Assembly: GCA_037178625.1 (NCBI GenBank)
Contig: CM074127.1
Span: 4,402,001-4,466,000, forward strand
Direction: 5' to 3'
Length of the DNA: 64,000 nt
From: Skeletonema tropicum
Taxonomy: Eukaryota > Bacillariophyta > Thalassiosirophyceae > Thalassiosirales > Thalassiosiraceae
The notes under the pieces were generated by a model. The model saw only the letters and a list, made by a program, of their open reading frames with translations. It was not told the DNA's origin and did no database searches. The position numbers and the translations under genes were made by a program. This document shows positions 1-10,690 of this stretch, piece by piece; within the stretch, counting starts at the first letter, position 1; each line of letters opens with the position of its first letter.

Positions 1-831
1 AGCAGTGCCTGAGCGGATAAATGAGTTTCATCATAAGTGGCCATCGGGCCGAAGTGTTCACCGCCGTTGTCAACGCTTGTGTTTATGTTGCGTCTGCGCA
101 TTCTTTAGGAGGTAGTGGCAGGTTATGATTGTGTAGTCGTAGCGCAGCAAGTGCATCATAGCGACAACATCATCGCCATCGTCAGCACAAGAGATCGTCA
201 GCTGTCAGCTGGATCACGGGAACCGCTGGATCTTGGATGTGGCTAGCTAGATCGACTGTAGCCCCTTGGATTATGAATCTTGGCTAGGCTTCGATAGGGG
301 GGTAAGATCGGATGTGTAAAAGATTTCATCCAGCTTCATCAGTTGATGGGGGGGGGTATGAAAGTTGAACAGAAGGATGCGATTAGTTCAGCCCTAAAGC
401 CCTACTTAACCCGAACTGCGGACGCGGATGCGGAACATTCGTGGCATTTTTCATGTCAAGTTCCTAACACAACCACCGAGCACCGATGATGCAACTTGCG
501 CCGCTGCAATCAACTTGTGTGCCGCGGTGATGGCAGGATGTCATCGATAACGATCATCCAAGAGTTTCATGCTCAAAAATCGGGATGATCGATGGTACCT
601 GAGAAGAGGAGATTATAATCATCCATCATATAGCAACTGACTGAAGGCTCACGTTATAAATGAAATGGACGTGCAACCTTCTCGGTTATTTATCTGATTT
701 TGTACAACAATGAAATTATGTGTCTAGACATCACTATTTCGAAACGGAAGCGTTGAAGAAATTGTCGAAGGCTTCTTTGCAATATACGAACATTATCAGC
801 ATTGTCCTTCTTTGGCACCTTAACTTTAACA
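1..831. other. 5' intergenic region
   Basis: I see no convincing gene here. The only marked features are a run of nine G near position 350 and short AT-rich stretches before the next gene. A long 5' untranslated region of the following gene could occupy the right end. Confidence 0.4.
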
Positions 832-2254
832 ATGCTATCGAAGTGTATGCTTACGCCAGTAAAATTGGCTCGGCTCATGCAATGGAAAGGGCGACTAGGC
901 AAATCTAGGTAAGTTGACATCGCACTTCATGTCTTATATACTCCTATTATATATTGTTCATCATCATTCACATTTCATCCTCGATTCTATCCACAGTGCA
1001 CTCTTGTGTATTGACGTTACAAATCAACAGATTGGCTTGTCCTTGGCTTATTATCGGCAGCAAGTACCAGCCCCCGACGAAACAAACTCCAATGCAGAAA
1101 ACAACAACTCGGAGGGTGGTAGCAACAGTGCTACAACTCTGATAACTCCCCTGCCTCCGATACCTTACATGTCTAACAAACCATATCATCCATCTTATGC
1201 ATTCCTTCATCGGCCGGAGGACAAACAACAGGCAACAACTTCGTTGCGAAGGAAAGAGCGCACGTTAGAGATTGCAAATCAGTTAGCTCATCTAGCAAAG
1301 CAGAGAGAAATCAATGGTATTTTGATCCGATGGCCTGGTGATTTAGGTGGATTCGTTTGCAATTCCACGACGACGAAAGAAGAAGTGTCGAAAAATAGAG
1401 AGGAAGATCAATTGCTGCTTTCACTTGAAAACAGTAGCAGTACAAATAGTACTCAATCAGACAGAGTGCATGAACATGGAGATGGATCGATGGGTTATCT
1501 AAGAGGTAGAATTTTATTTGTCCTAGACAGCTGCTGTAACAGTCATGGGCATAATGAAACAAAGGTATGTTCAGAGCCTCTCTTGAAGGAAGGAGTTCGA
1601 CCTTTCGCACTTTGGGATACCTCCAACTCGGAACAAGAATGGGTTCTTGGTCAACAACGTGATAGCGCAACATCGTCTACGAAGAGAGTTGATAAATATG
1701 GCAATTCATTCACTGAGACAGACTCTTGGGGAAGATCAGCCATCTTTGGCAACCGTCCCCCCAAGCCGACGCAAGGACAGTTTCGTTACTCGTCCAAACA
1801 ACTACATTATGGTTATCGAGTCAGCTGCGAGTTTGGCTCGTCAAATGCTGATTCGACTCAAGTTTCTCGAGCGCCGCACCGAGACAATTTTGACAGCTTT
1901 CAAGATAGTGAGTCTTACTTGAAACAATTTGAAGGATCTCTTGCTGCCATGCACGCTCTCTATGAGTTTGCTGGGATGCATCTGAACGGGAGGATCACAT
2001 TACCATCATGGGTATCAACATCTCCAGAAAGCAAAAGTCAAAATCAGCAGCCTACGACCATGGCTGAAGATGACTCGTCATCTGGAGATGGATACCGCCG
2101 TTCAACTAAAACTGCTGGCAGCAGCAATAACAACTCCAAACAGGCTGGAGTATCTAAAATTGACTCCTCAAAACCACCAAGAACGAGACCGCTTGTGGCC
2201 TTGGCTAAAATGCCAGTGCGGAGACGTCGAAGGGAGGCAGATCGTAGATCTTAA
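832..2254 (+). CDS. YqgF/RuvX-like (RNase H fold) domain protein, spliced
   Basis: Two exons, 832-908 and 997-2254, give about 444 residues. The intron has a GTAAGT donor and a CCACAG acceptor, and splicing rebuilds an unbroken frame across the junction as GRLGKSSALLCIDV. The start at 832 is the first ATG after an in-frame stop; an ATG at 847 is an alternative. After the junction the protein reads ALLCIDVTNQQIGLSLAYY, like the first beta-hairpin of YqgF/RuvX proteins, with the usual catalytic Asp in CID. ANQLAHLAKQREINGILIRW and later GSLAAMHALYEFAG resemble the middle and the C-terminal helix of that family. Long Asn/Ser-rich insertions separate these blocks, so the domain is much larger than bacterial RuvX (about 140 residues). 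The C-terminus is Arg-rich. The family call rests on pattern only; other RNase H-like folds are possible. Confidence 0.5.
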
Positions 2255-2749
2255 TATAATTCATACCACTCAACTCAGCTTTGGTGAGGTGACCTCTAAG
2301 ATGCGATTCACATATGTATCTTAGTCCACTGTTAAATGCTCACAAAAGAGTCCAACACTTCTAAAGTGAGCTTACAATCGGAAATTAAAGGAAAGAGTTA
2401 CAGAACGAATCTACTTGACGCTTTTTAAGTAGTAGCTCTGAGTGTTAATGATGTAAGAAAGCTCACACACAAACATGTCCATTACATCTCGTCTAAGCTG
2501 TGAACAAATGTTGAAATCAACAGATGGAACTCGCTAAGACTGTATCCACATGGATTAAATTAATTATGGCAAAAGATAGCTGTGTCGTGACCATTATTTA
2601 AGTCATCCCCAAACCACTCAACTCATCCCCCATGCTATGCGGAAGAAAATCATCTCATCCCTAATCGAAGCGAATCTTTTCTCGCACTCCCCCGATATGC
2701 ATCTCAAGTATTATGTTTCGTTGCACATCATCAAATAGCAACATTTCGC
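2255..2749. other. Convergent intergenic region
   Basis: This stretch lies between the 3' ends of the YqgF-like gene and Psb27. It is AT-rich and probably holds both polyadenylation regions. I see no coding signal or structured element in it. Confidence 0.4.
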
Positions 2750-3584
2750 TTAACGGTTACGCTTGAGACTCTTGTCAATCTCAGCATATTCCTGGTACAA
2801 CCTCTTTCTCCTCTTCTCAGGCAAAGGGTACTTGTATCCATAACTGGTGTAGTGTCCTGCCAAAACGTTGATAGAGGTATACAAAGTAGAGAAACTGGGC
2901 TTTCCAGCAACCTGGGGAAATCTCCTGTAATAACTAACGAAGTCAATCATCTCCTTCTTGAGATTCTTTCCAAAGTCCTCCATACGGTCGGATCCCTTGG
3001 CAAGTCCAGTAGCGGTGACCATGTGAGCGCGAACTCTGGCGGCATCAGTTTCGTAGCTGTAAGTGAGGCCCCAGTCGGAAGGGAAAGTGTACTCTTTTGA
3101 TTGCTCAGGAACGACGACTTCGGCTGATGCGATGGTTGGGAAGAGAACGGCGGAGGCAGCAGCGGTGGAGGCTGTCTGAAGGAATTGACGACGAGCACAT
3201 TGCTCGCTCTGAAAAAGAGAGAAAATGAGAGATGAAATAATTGTCAGATGTGGTACTTGGATGATAATTCGATTGATTGATAACGATATGAATTGTAATG
3301 ATCATATGTTTTTGCTGTTGGGTCAACGTCTTGGCATGAGTGCAATTCAACGATACACAAGTTGTGTGCCTGATATAGTTACTACGCATAAGGCAATTTT
3401 ATAATTTGGTAGCAATCCGACGTTACAATATTCCCCCTTCAATCAACAACTCATGTTTCAAATGCCGTCTTCCTTCCGAACTTGACAAAGTAGAACAATC
3501 AGAGGCACAGTGTAGCCTTACCGACACGGAGAAAGCTCCAGCAGTGGAGGCGATAGCAGCGGCGACAATAAGTTGGGTCTTCAT
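2750..3584 (-). CDS. psb27: Photosystem II assembly protein Psb27, plastid lumen-targeted
   Basis: Exon 1 is 3584-3522 and exon 2 is 3208-2750, joined in phase 0 (donor GTAAGG, acceptor TTTCAG), giving 173 residues. The N-terminus MKTQLIVAAAIASTAGAFSV is a signal peptide followed by the AF-type cleavage motif used for diatom plastids. Next comes ARRQFLQTASTAAASAV...ASA, a twin-arginine thylakoid transfer signal. The mature part carries the Psb27 signature near its end: YYRRFPQVAGKPSFSTLYTS, then NVLAGHYTSYG and PLPEKRRKRLYQEY. Psb27 binds CP43 on the lumenal side during photosystem II assembly and repair. In the family it is either a lipoprotein (cyanobacteria) or a soluble lumen protein (plants); the twin-arginine signal and lack of a lipobox suggest a soluble form here. 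Length fits the family. Confidence 0.9.
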
Positions 3585-3955
3585 TGTAGAAGTTAGCAGA
3601 TAATTATGAGGAAGTTGACAGCGTGTCTGCAGATGCTACTGATGCCGTCAGGATCTCACAGTTGCCATTGTGTCAGAGGATTGCGGTGCTGATGATTGTT
3701 GCCACGTACGTGCGTGTAAGATTTTTTTCACAAGCGGGCACTTTTCACAAGGGTTCCCCGCTTTCTCGCAAAATGGCACGGACAGGAAATCAAGAGCAAA
3801 AATCAAAAATCACTCATCGCACTTTTGACACCCGTTAGTTGCTTGCTTTGCTCTCACTTTCTGTCAAGCCGACGCTCTATTGCTCTTCCAAAGCAACGCC
3901 AACACAACGCCCTCATGTTCAGTCTCAACCACCTCTTGTTTCTTCCACCATCATC
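3585..3955. promoter_or_regulatory. Divergent upstream region
   Basis: This is the shared upstream space between Psb27 (leftward) and the Cys-rich gene (rightward). T-rich tracts and a TTTTTTTCACAAG segment are visible, but I can name no specific regulatory site. Confidence 0.3.
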
Positions 3956-5592
3956 ATGGCCGCCATCAAGATCAAAGCGAAGTCCAAGTCTTCTTCGACC
4001 GACGCCCCTCCAGCGGCAGAGGCGACACCAAAATCACCCACGGCGTCAATTTCCTCCGGCGATGATGCTGCGCCCGCATCATCCAATGCGAACGTCCGTG
4101 ACGACAACTCTTCCTCCAACGCTAATGGATCCTCTCATGGAGAATCTATCGCCGGGAATGAGGACGAAGTGGCAGATGGTGACGCCAAGACCTCCTCCGC
4201 AAGGTCCGACGGGGGTGAGGAGGATGTCACGATGGAGGAGGATGGCAATCACGACTCCAATGACGCCGCTGGAGAGGATGGCAACGTCAAGTCTACTGCC
4301 GATGGCAATGACAAGAAGGAGAATGAAGAGGAAGGAAATGACGAAGAAATGAAAGATTCTTCACCAGGTGCCGAGGACTGACAATGCAAGCGGCAAAGAC
4401 GGGCAAGAAGAGGAGGATGCAAATGACGCGGAGGAGGATAAGGAGGAGGATGGAAAGGAGGGTGATGATGAAGATGAAGATGACGAGGAGGAAATGTGGG
4501 AGTTGAAGAAGATCCTTACCTGTGGAAGAAATTTCCACAAGGAACTTCATGTGCAATGGGGTGGGTTGCCCTAATGTTGCTTGCTCCGTGTACCAATCTA
4601 CGCATGATACGAATTGCGTGAATGCGTGGTTTAGCTGCTTGGATTGTCAAGAACTGTAAGTGAGAAAGATTTTGTTGTTTGTGCTGGCTGATTTGTCATG
4701 TTCATGTGAGTTATTTGTACAACAATGCGCTCACAAAAATATCTTGCTTCCTCCTCTTCACTTCTGTACATCGCAGTGACTACGGTGGATGGCCCGAGCA
4801 AAAGTCCGAACTCCCAATCACATTCATGACAAAAAACCACCGTGAAACCATCCGTCAATACTGTACGAGGAAAGGGGCAAATGCAGTCTTTCCTGATTTA
4901 CCCACGTCTCGTAATGGAGAGGAGGAGGAGAAGTCAGATGATGACGAAGCTATTGAGGGTGAGGAGAAATGGGACCTCATTGAAGTGATTACTGTGAAGG
5001 ATTTGAAGAAGAAGAAACCGAAGAAGTGCCAGGATGAGGGATGTTCCTCAGGTATGTTCATGTGTCTTGAGGACTATTTTTGTATTACTACCGTCATGCT
5101 TTGTTGACTCAATAATTTGATTCTCTTGTCTTCAGCGGCGTGCAGTGTCTGGGCTTCCAATGCTGCTACCTGACGAAGAGTGGTACGGATGTATTGACTG
5201 TATGGAAATGTGAGTTGATATGATCAGTGCTACTTTCGCTTCTTTTTGCATGTCATAATCATATCTAATCTTTGTATCGAATCTTTAGCTACTATGAGGG
5301 GTGGCCATCTAGTGATGAAATGCCAGTCAAGCATTTGACGGAGGAGCATCGTGCTCTCCTCGCTGAGAAGTGCTCGACGAAAGAGAATCCTCCAATGCCT
5401 GACCTCCCTACAACCATGCCATTGCTCGCTACCGCTGGAGGTAATGATGCTGCGAATATCACTCCCATTCCATCCCACGAACGAGCTGTTGCTGAGAATC
5501 AGTCGAACCTCGTCGTAGGTGCCGGAAGGAAGAAATCTGGGAATCACTCCATCCCCCATGCCACCGAAGGGAGCTTCAAAGCAAGCTGGTAA
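3956..5592 (+). pseudogene. Cys-rich two-module protein with acidic N-terminus, frame-disrupted
   Basis: Exons read as 3956-4655, 4777-5051, 5136-5209 and 5289-5592, each with GT donors, AG acceptors and matching phase. The first 200 or so residues are Ser/Asp/Glu-rich. Two related modules of about 80 residues follow. Each has C-x3-GC, then ACSV(Y/W), then a W(F/Y)xCxDC motif, a GWP turn, an HR segment, a late Cys and PDLPT. The Cys spacing suggests metal binding; I do not recognise the family. Reading through needs three extra bases removed (near T4379, T4521 and T5171), each otherwise giving a stop or wrong frame. The 3' end overlaps the start of the neighbouring HOP2-like copy, so the original C-terminus may have been lost when the tandem array formed. 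Because the disruptions are insertion-only, sequence error is as likely as true pseudogenisation. Confidence 0.55.
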
Positions 5593-6907
5593 GAAGGCCG
5601 CTGCGCCCAAGATTGATCCAAAGCTCAAGGCTTTGTACGCCTAAGTGGCAAGCAGAAGCTGAAAAGATGGGTGAAACGACTATCATAATTGACACAAATC
5701 AGGCCAAGAAGATCGTCTTTGATAAACTTGCATGACTTGTTTAGTCCCTGTCAACATTACGCAACTGTGAGTTCCTCATCGAGTATTTATTGTATGAACG
5801 TTTGTGTAGTCAGCATGGTTCAATCTCACATCAATGTCCATCTCAATGTTTTATGTGATAACTCTTGTACTTCTACAGGCATCAAAAGTTGAAAGGGCAT
5901 GTTCCTCAACCGATTCTTCGCAAGTGTCTTGACAAAATGGTAGACAAGTCAAACGACAATCCATTCGCTGACGATAGTGATGATGAAGACGAGAAATCTT
6001 CCAAGAAGAAGAGCGCATCAAAAACATCATCCGATGAGTATGCTGGGTCTATTCGTGTCAAGGAAGGTAGGAACTCTAACAATACACTCTATTACGTCGA
6101 TCACTCGAAGCTGCAGAATCATGGCAATGGGCTTCTCCCTGAAGCCAGAAATGAGCTCTTCTCAAACCTCGAAATGTCAAAGCAGGAACTTGCTGCGCTA
6201 GGACAAAAGCACAAGCAGATCTCTTCGGATACAGCCCAGCTTCTCTCTGAGCCAAAGAACGAGGAGCTTGAGACTGAGCTTCAAGAGCTCACGAATAAGA
6301 TTGAAATTCTGGATAATAGTCTCGAGGAAGCTCGTGCTCATGCATCGAGTAAGTTTGTGACTTGTTTTCGTTATGACTTGTTTTCGTTGTGACTGTTTTC
6401 ATCTCGGAGAATGCATATTGCTCACCATGTCTTCGCCCGAATCCGTTCCGATCCTAGATGCACAGCGTGCGAAGCAATTGAAGAGCCGTATCGCCAAGCT
6501 GTCCAGCGATTGGAGGAAGAGGAAGCGTCTGGCTAACGAATTCATCATGAACATGGAAGAGGCCACGGATGGTACGATTAGCGTAAGTCACTTGTGTTTT
6601 GCTCGTGCGTAGTATCACTTCGCCTTCGCCCAAATACTCACTCTACTCCTCGTTCCAGATGAAGAAGTGTGTCAAAGGCGACGGCCCAATTGACATTGAA
6701 ACTGACGAAGGAGCTATCAAAGGTGCAAAAGAGTATGCCCTGAAGAGGTCGAAGAGACCTAAAGTTATTTCGAGAGGAGGATTGAAGCAGCGAAATGGTA
6801 GTATGGCTTCAAACACTGGTTTGCAACCAGACGACAGATTCATCGGAGTCTTGCTTGATTCGAAGGGTTTTGTACAGAGGGTGTATAATGATGAGGAGGA
6901 GAATTAG
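5558..6907 (+). pseudogene. HOP2: HOP2-like gene, copy 1, disrupted first exon
   Basis: Exons are 5558-5766, 5879-6348, 6458-6582 and 6659-6907. Exons 2-4 encode the same protein as copies 2 and 3. Exon 1 has three extra bases compared with those copies: T5642 (creating an immediate TAA), C5727 and T5745. The frame is restored only after the third. The first intron also has extra bases, again only insertions. Its acceptor is TTCTACAG, a better match to consensus than TTCCAAAG in the other copies. As written, copy 1 cannot make the N-terminal winged-helix part from its own ATG. An upstream or internal start is possible, as is sequence error. Confidence 0.75.
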
Positions 6908-7115
6908 AGCATGCATAGGCGGTGGTGGGAATGATTTGTAGAAGTAAACCTTCATAATGATATTTGCGTGAAGGAAAAGTGCAAGCAGATTTTTAAATTT
7001 GTTTCGAATCCACCATACCGACCTGCCATTTATTCACCCTTGGACCTGCCATTTCCATCTAACTTCATCAACGGTCAATATTTCATCGTGCATCTACTGC
7101 TCTGAGTGATCAACT

Positions 7116-7445
7116 ATGGATTCAAAAGTGCCAAGGAACTACAATGAAGACTTGATCAATATGTTGAATGATCTAAAACGAAGGAAAGATGCTATCGGAA
7201 AAGAGATCGAAAATGAATCAAGTAGACGCGATGAAATCCGGGCGAGGATTGACGAAGAGAACGTACGACTATTTCAATGTGAAGCACACCTATCAAAGCT
7301 GCAGTCATCCAATGACGCCTATGCAAAGATGGTAAAAGAGGCTGAGGAAGCTTATAAGAAGATCGAACAATCGAGCAAGACATTGTTGCAAGTAATGCGG
7401 CGAGAGAGCAAGGTCATTCAGAAGGATTTGACTGAAGGAGTTTGA
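7116..7445 (+). CDS. SSNA1/DIP13-like coiled-coil basal-body protein, copy 1
   Basis: A single exon of 109 residues, predicted almost entirely helical. The segment YNEDLINMLNDLKRRKDAI, then a charged coiled coil, then EAYKKIEQSSKTLLQVMRRE follows the layout of SSNA1 (NA14) of animals and DIP13 of Chlamydomonas. Those are microtubule-associated proteins of about 13 kDa at centrioles, basal bodies and flagella. Length and the conserved late EAAYxKIxESSQTLL-type block match the family. In a centric diatom the likely setting is the flagellated male gamete. This copy starts with ATG; the other two copies have GTG at the same place. It lies 208 bp after the HOP2 stop on the same strand. Confidence 0.75.
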   Translation: MDSKVPRNYNEDLINMLNDLKRRKDAIGKEIENESSRRDEIRARIDEENVRLFQCEAHLSKLQSSNDAYAKMVKEAEEAYKKIEQSSKTLLQVMRRESKVIQKDLTEGV

Positions 7446-7519
7446 CTTGTGCTACGAATTTTATCAAGTAATCATCTATATGTATACAACAAGTCTTCCT
7501 GCACTCTCTAAAGCTCTCC

Positions 7520-7848
7520 CTACTCCCAAGAATCGACATAGCTAGTTGCTGTTGACTTAGATCTTTCGTAGGAACATGATCCGCTAGATGCTGATGATTC
7601 ATCGATCGTTTCATCGTCTGTAGGGAGAGTCCTTGAGCTATTAGATAAATTCTTGGGCTTCATGCAGCGTTTTGAATTGCTTCTTCTCTTGTTGCTCTCG
7701 GAACTATTGGAACTCGTGCTCTTCTCCTCACAAACTATGACCGGCACCAATTTCTTCTTCAATACCATGAGCAGTTTTCCATTATTGTAGCGACACCCAC
7801 CTGGAACACTTCTCTGAGCCCTCTTAATCAGCTCTATATAATCATAGG
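7520..7848 (-). pseudogene. Truncated tail of the right-flanking minus-strand gene, copy 1
   Basis: This is a copy of the Ser-rich C-terminal part of the gene found complete at 14670-15474. Homology stops at 7848, where the sequence switches to the spacer. It has no start region and is a passenger of the tandem duplication. An 82-residue open frame remains, beginning at an internal Met. Confidence 0.8.
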
Positions 7849-7934
7849 TACTTATGGAGTGCCCAAATTGATTTTAAACCTATCGTCATTTTCCCAATTC
7901 ATCGACTGACAGCTTTTGGCTTTGAGTGATCGAC

Positions 7935-8590
7935 CATGGATTCAAGGAACTGTAATGAAGACTTGATCAATATGTTGAATGATCTAGAAATAAGGAAGAT
8001 ATTGTCGGAAAAGGGAGCGAGAAAGAGAGAGCGATGAAGGAGGACGCATTGCGCCGGATGCGAATCACTGAAGATGAGGAGAAGGAGCTCGCAAACCCAA
8101 ACAGCGAGAAGGAGTGGGTGAAAAAGCATCAAGCTAATGAGAGGAAGCTGATCGAGAGTGGGGTGACAAAGGAGCAGTTAGACAGCCTTGTTGCATACTA
8201 TAAATCCAAACTCGACTCGGATGAACCTCGAACCTTTTTTATGGACTCGCTGACAATACTAGTATCTAACTTGACCGCTTTGGCTCGGTTGTCAATATAG
8301 ATGATGTGTAATCTATTCTAACAGAGATGATGTCGCCCCCCTTCAACGTTTCATTTGTTCCTTTCGTCGTGACAAGTTTCACTGACTTCAGTTGCAACAA
8401 TATCGGAGCAGCCGCCGCAAACAAAAGGCTTGCCCTATCCCCGGCGACTACAGCGTGGGAAGTTATGCCTTTCCTAGTTGTCACGATACCTGCAGCGGCC
8501 CACATTCCTCCACCTTCATCGATAATCCGATCGAGGATTGATGAAGAGAACATACGACTATTCCGAATTGAAATATTTGACGAACGCTAA
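7935..8590 (+). pseudogene. SSNA1-like pseudogene split by a 0.5-kb insertion, copy 1
   Basis: The 5' part (7935-8036) matches the SSNA1-like gene from its ATG through NEDLINMLNDL. The match resumes at about 8525 (RIDEENIRLFR) and soon ends. Between them lies about 485 bp of unrelated sequence. On the plus strand the insert holds an open frame rich in Lys/Glu (ITEDEEKELANPNSEKEW). On the minus strand it holds a piece resembling a PEP-utilising enzyme. The pseudogene keeps ATG at the start, which shows ATG is ancestral for this gene. Confidence 0.7.
8266..8520 (-). pseudogene. Fragment resembling the swivelling domain of pyruvate phosphate dikinase
   Basis: Read on the minus strand, the insert encodes GIVTTRKGITSHAVVAG, close to the TTRGGMTSHAAVVA block around the phosphorylated His of PPDK/PEP-synthase enzymes. 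It continues to LKGGDIISVRID, like the end of that domain. Only this fragment is present, without a start or neighbouring domains. The match is short and could be coincidental. Confidence 0.35.
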
Positions 8591-8599
8591 CTAAACTCG

Positions 8600-9137
8600 C
8601 TTAACGCTACATAGTAAATCACCTCTATGGTACCTTAGACCTTCGGAAATCATATATCTGAACCCCGACGGGAAAAGTAGCGGTAGGAATCTATTCTCCT
8701 TCCAAAATGATAGGGTGCCCTACCCAGTTTCACAGTCGAAAGCTGCCGCTTCTTCGAGTACTAAGGCTCCAAAAAGAGGTTTCGACGTGGGTCGGAAGAA
8801 AGTTAAAGCCATCGGCGCAAAGAAAAGTTCTTGTCGAAGCAAGTACGGCCAATGCTGCTCGAGTCAATCGCATCAAACGCACTGAATGCCTGGCTCGGAT
8901 GCGAAACGTTTTCGGTTTAGTTCAATCAGTGCTATCTAAGGTTTAGCTGCTTGGATGGTCAAGAAATGTAAGAGAGATTTTGTTGTTTGTGCTGTTTGTA
9001 CGTTACTGATTGTCATGTGAATCATTTTGTGCAACATGCGCTCACAAAATCTCTTGCTCTCCTCTCTCCACATCTGCTCAGCTCAAGGGTATCAGCTTGA
9101 TTTGGGAAGACTTGTGGGAGGGGTCACTCCATCCCCC
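8600..9137. other. Spacer with fragments, including a remnant of the Cys-rich gene
   Basis: Bases 8707-8890 contain a basic open segment (SKAAASSSTKAPKRGFDVGR) that I cannot place. From about 8940 to 9080 the sequence matches the end of exon 1 and the first intron of the Cys-rich gene (near 4630-4776), with small indels. It then jumps to the sequence just before the HOP2 start. This is the junction that connects successive tandem units; a second copy lies 3,575 bp downstream. Confidence 0.6.
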
Positions 9138-10482
9138 ATGCCACCCAAGGGAGCTTCAAAGCAAGCTGGTAAGAAGGCCGGTGCGCCCAAGATTGATCCA
9201 AAGCTCAAAGCTTTGTACGCCAAGTGGCAAGCAGAAGCTGAAAAGATGGGTGAAACGACTATCATAATTGACACAAATCAGGCCAAGAAGATCGTCTTTG
9301 ATAAATTGCATGACTTGTTTAGCCCTGTCAACATTACGCAACTGTGAGTTCCTCATCGTGTTTTATTGTGTGAACGTTTGTGTAGTCAGCATGGTTCAAT
9401 CTCACATCAATGTCATCTCAATGTTTTATGTGATAACTCTTGTACTTCCAAAGGCATCAAAAGTTGAAAGGGCATGTTCCTCAACCAATTCTTCGCAAGT
9501 GTCTTGACAAAATGGTTGACAAGTCAAATGACAATCCATTCGCTGACGATAGTGATGATGAAGACGAGAAATCTTCCAAGAAGAAGAGCGCATCAAAAAC
9601 ATCATCCGATGAGTATGCTGGGTCTATTCGTGTCAAGGAAGGTAGGAACTCTAACAATACACTCTATTACGTCGATCACTCGAAGCTGCAGAATCATGGC
9701 AATGGGCTTCTCCCTGAAGCCAGAAATGAGCTCTTCTCAAACCTCGAAATGTCAAAGCAGGAACTTGCTGCGCTAGGACAAAAGCACAAGCAGATCTCTT
9801 CGGATACAGCCCAGCTTCTCTCTGAGCCAAAGAACGAGGAGCTTGAGACTGAGCTTCAAGAGCTCACGAATAAGATTGAAATTCTGGATAATAGTCTCGA
9901 GGAAGCTCGTGCTCATGCATCGAGTAAGTTTGTGACTTGTTTTCGTTATGACTTGTTTTCGTTGTGACTGTTTTCATCTCGGAGAATGCATATTGCTCAC
10001 CATGTCTTCGCCCGAATCCGTTCCGATCCTAGATGCACAGCGTGCGAAGCAATTGAAGAGCCGTATCGCCAAGCTGTCCAGCGATTGGAGGAAGAGGAAG
10101 CGTCTGGCTAACGAATTCATCATGAACATGGAAGAGGCCACGGATGGTACGATTAGCGTAAGTCACTTGTGTTTTGCTCGTGCGTAGTATCACTTCGCCT
10201 TCGCCCAAATACTCACTCTACTCCTCGTTCCAGATGAAGAAGTGTGTCAAAGGCGACGGCCCAATTGACATTGAAACTGACGAAGGAGCTATCAAAGGTG
10301 CAAAAGAGTATGCCCTGAAGAGGTCGAAGAGACCTAAAGTTATTTCGAGAGGAGGATTGAAGCAGCGAAATGGTAGTATGGCTTCAAACACTGGTTTGCA
10401 ACCAGACGACAGATTCATCGGAGTCTTGCTTGATTCGAAGGGTTTTGTACAGAGGGTGTATAATGATGAGGAGGAGAATTAG
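9138..10482 (+). CDS. HOP2: HOP2-like (TBPIP/PSMC3IP) meiotic recombination protein, copy 2
   Basis: Four exons (9138-9343, 9454-9923, 10033-10157, 10234-10482) join in phase to give 349 residues. After a short basic leader, residues about 45-150 fit the HOP2 winged helix (IVFDKLHDLFSPVNI...PILRKCLDKMVDK...LYYVD), interrupted by an Asp/Ser/Lys-rich insertion. A coiled coil follows (ELETELQELTNKIEILD). The diagnostic C-terminal block is LSSDWRKRKRLANEFIMNME...GDGPIDIETDEGA, matching the WRKRKR...ETDED region of HOP2. HOP2 with MND1 helps RecA-type recombinases capture homologous DNA in meiosis, in the nucleus. The start was chosen because it opens the frame that splices cleanly. This copy is intact. 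Confidence 0.85.
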
Positions 10483-10690
10483 AGCATGCATAGGCGGTGG
10501 TGGGAATGATTTGTAGAAGTAAACCTTCATAATGATATTTGCGTGAAGGAAAAGTGCAAGCAGATTTTTAAATTTGTTTCGAATCCACCATACCGACCTG
10601 CCATTTATTCACCCTTGGACCTGCCATTTCCATCTAACTTCATCAACGGTCAATATTTCATCGTGCATCTACTGCTCTGAGTGATCAACT

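Noticed and set aside
5230..5628. 132-codon minus-strand frame
   Set aside because: Antisense to exon 4 of the Cys-rich gene, whose splice sites and module repeat are well supported.
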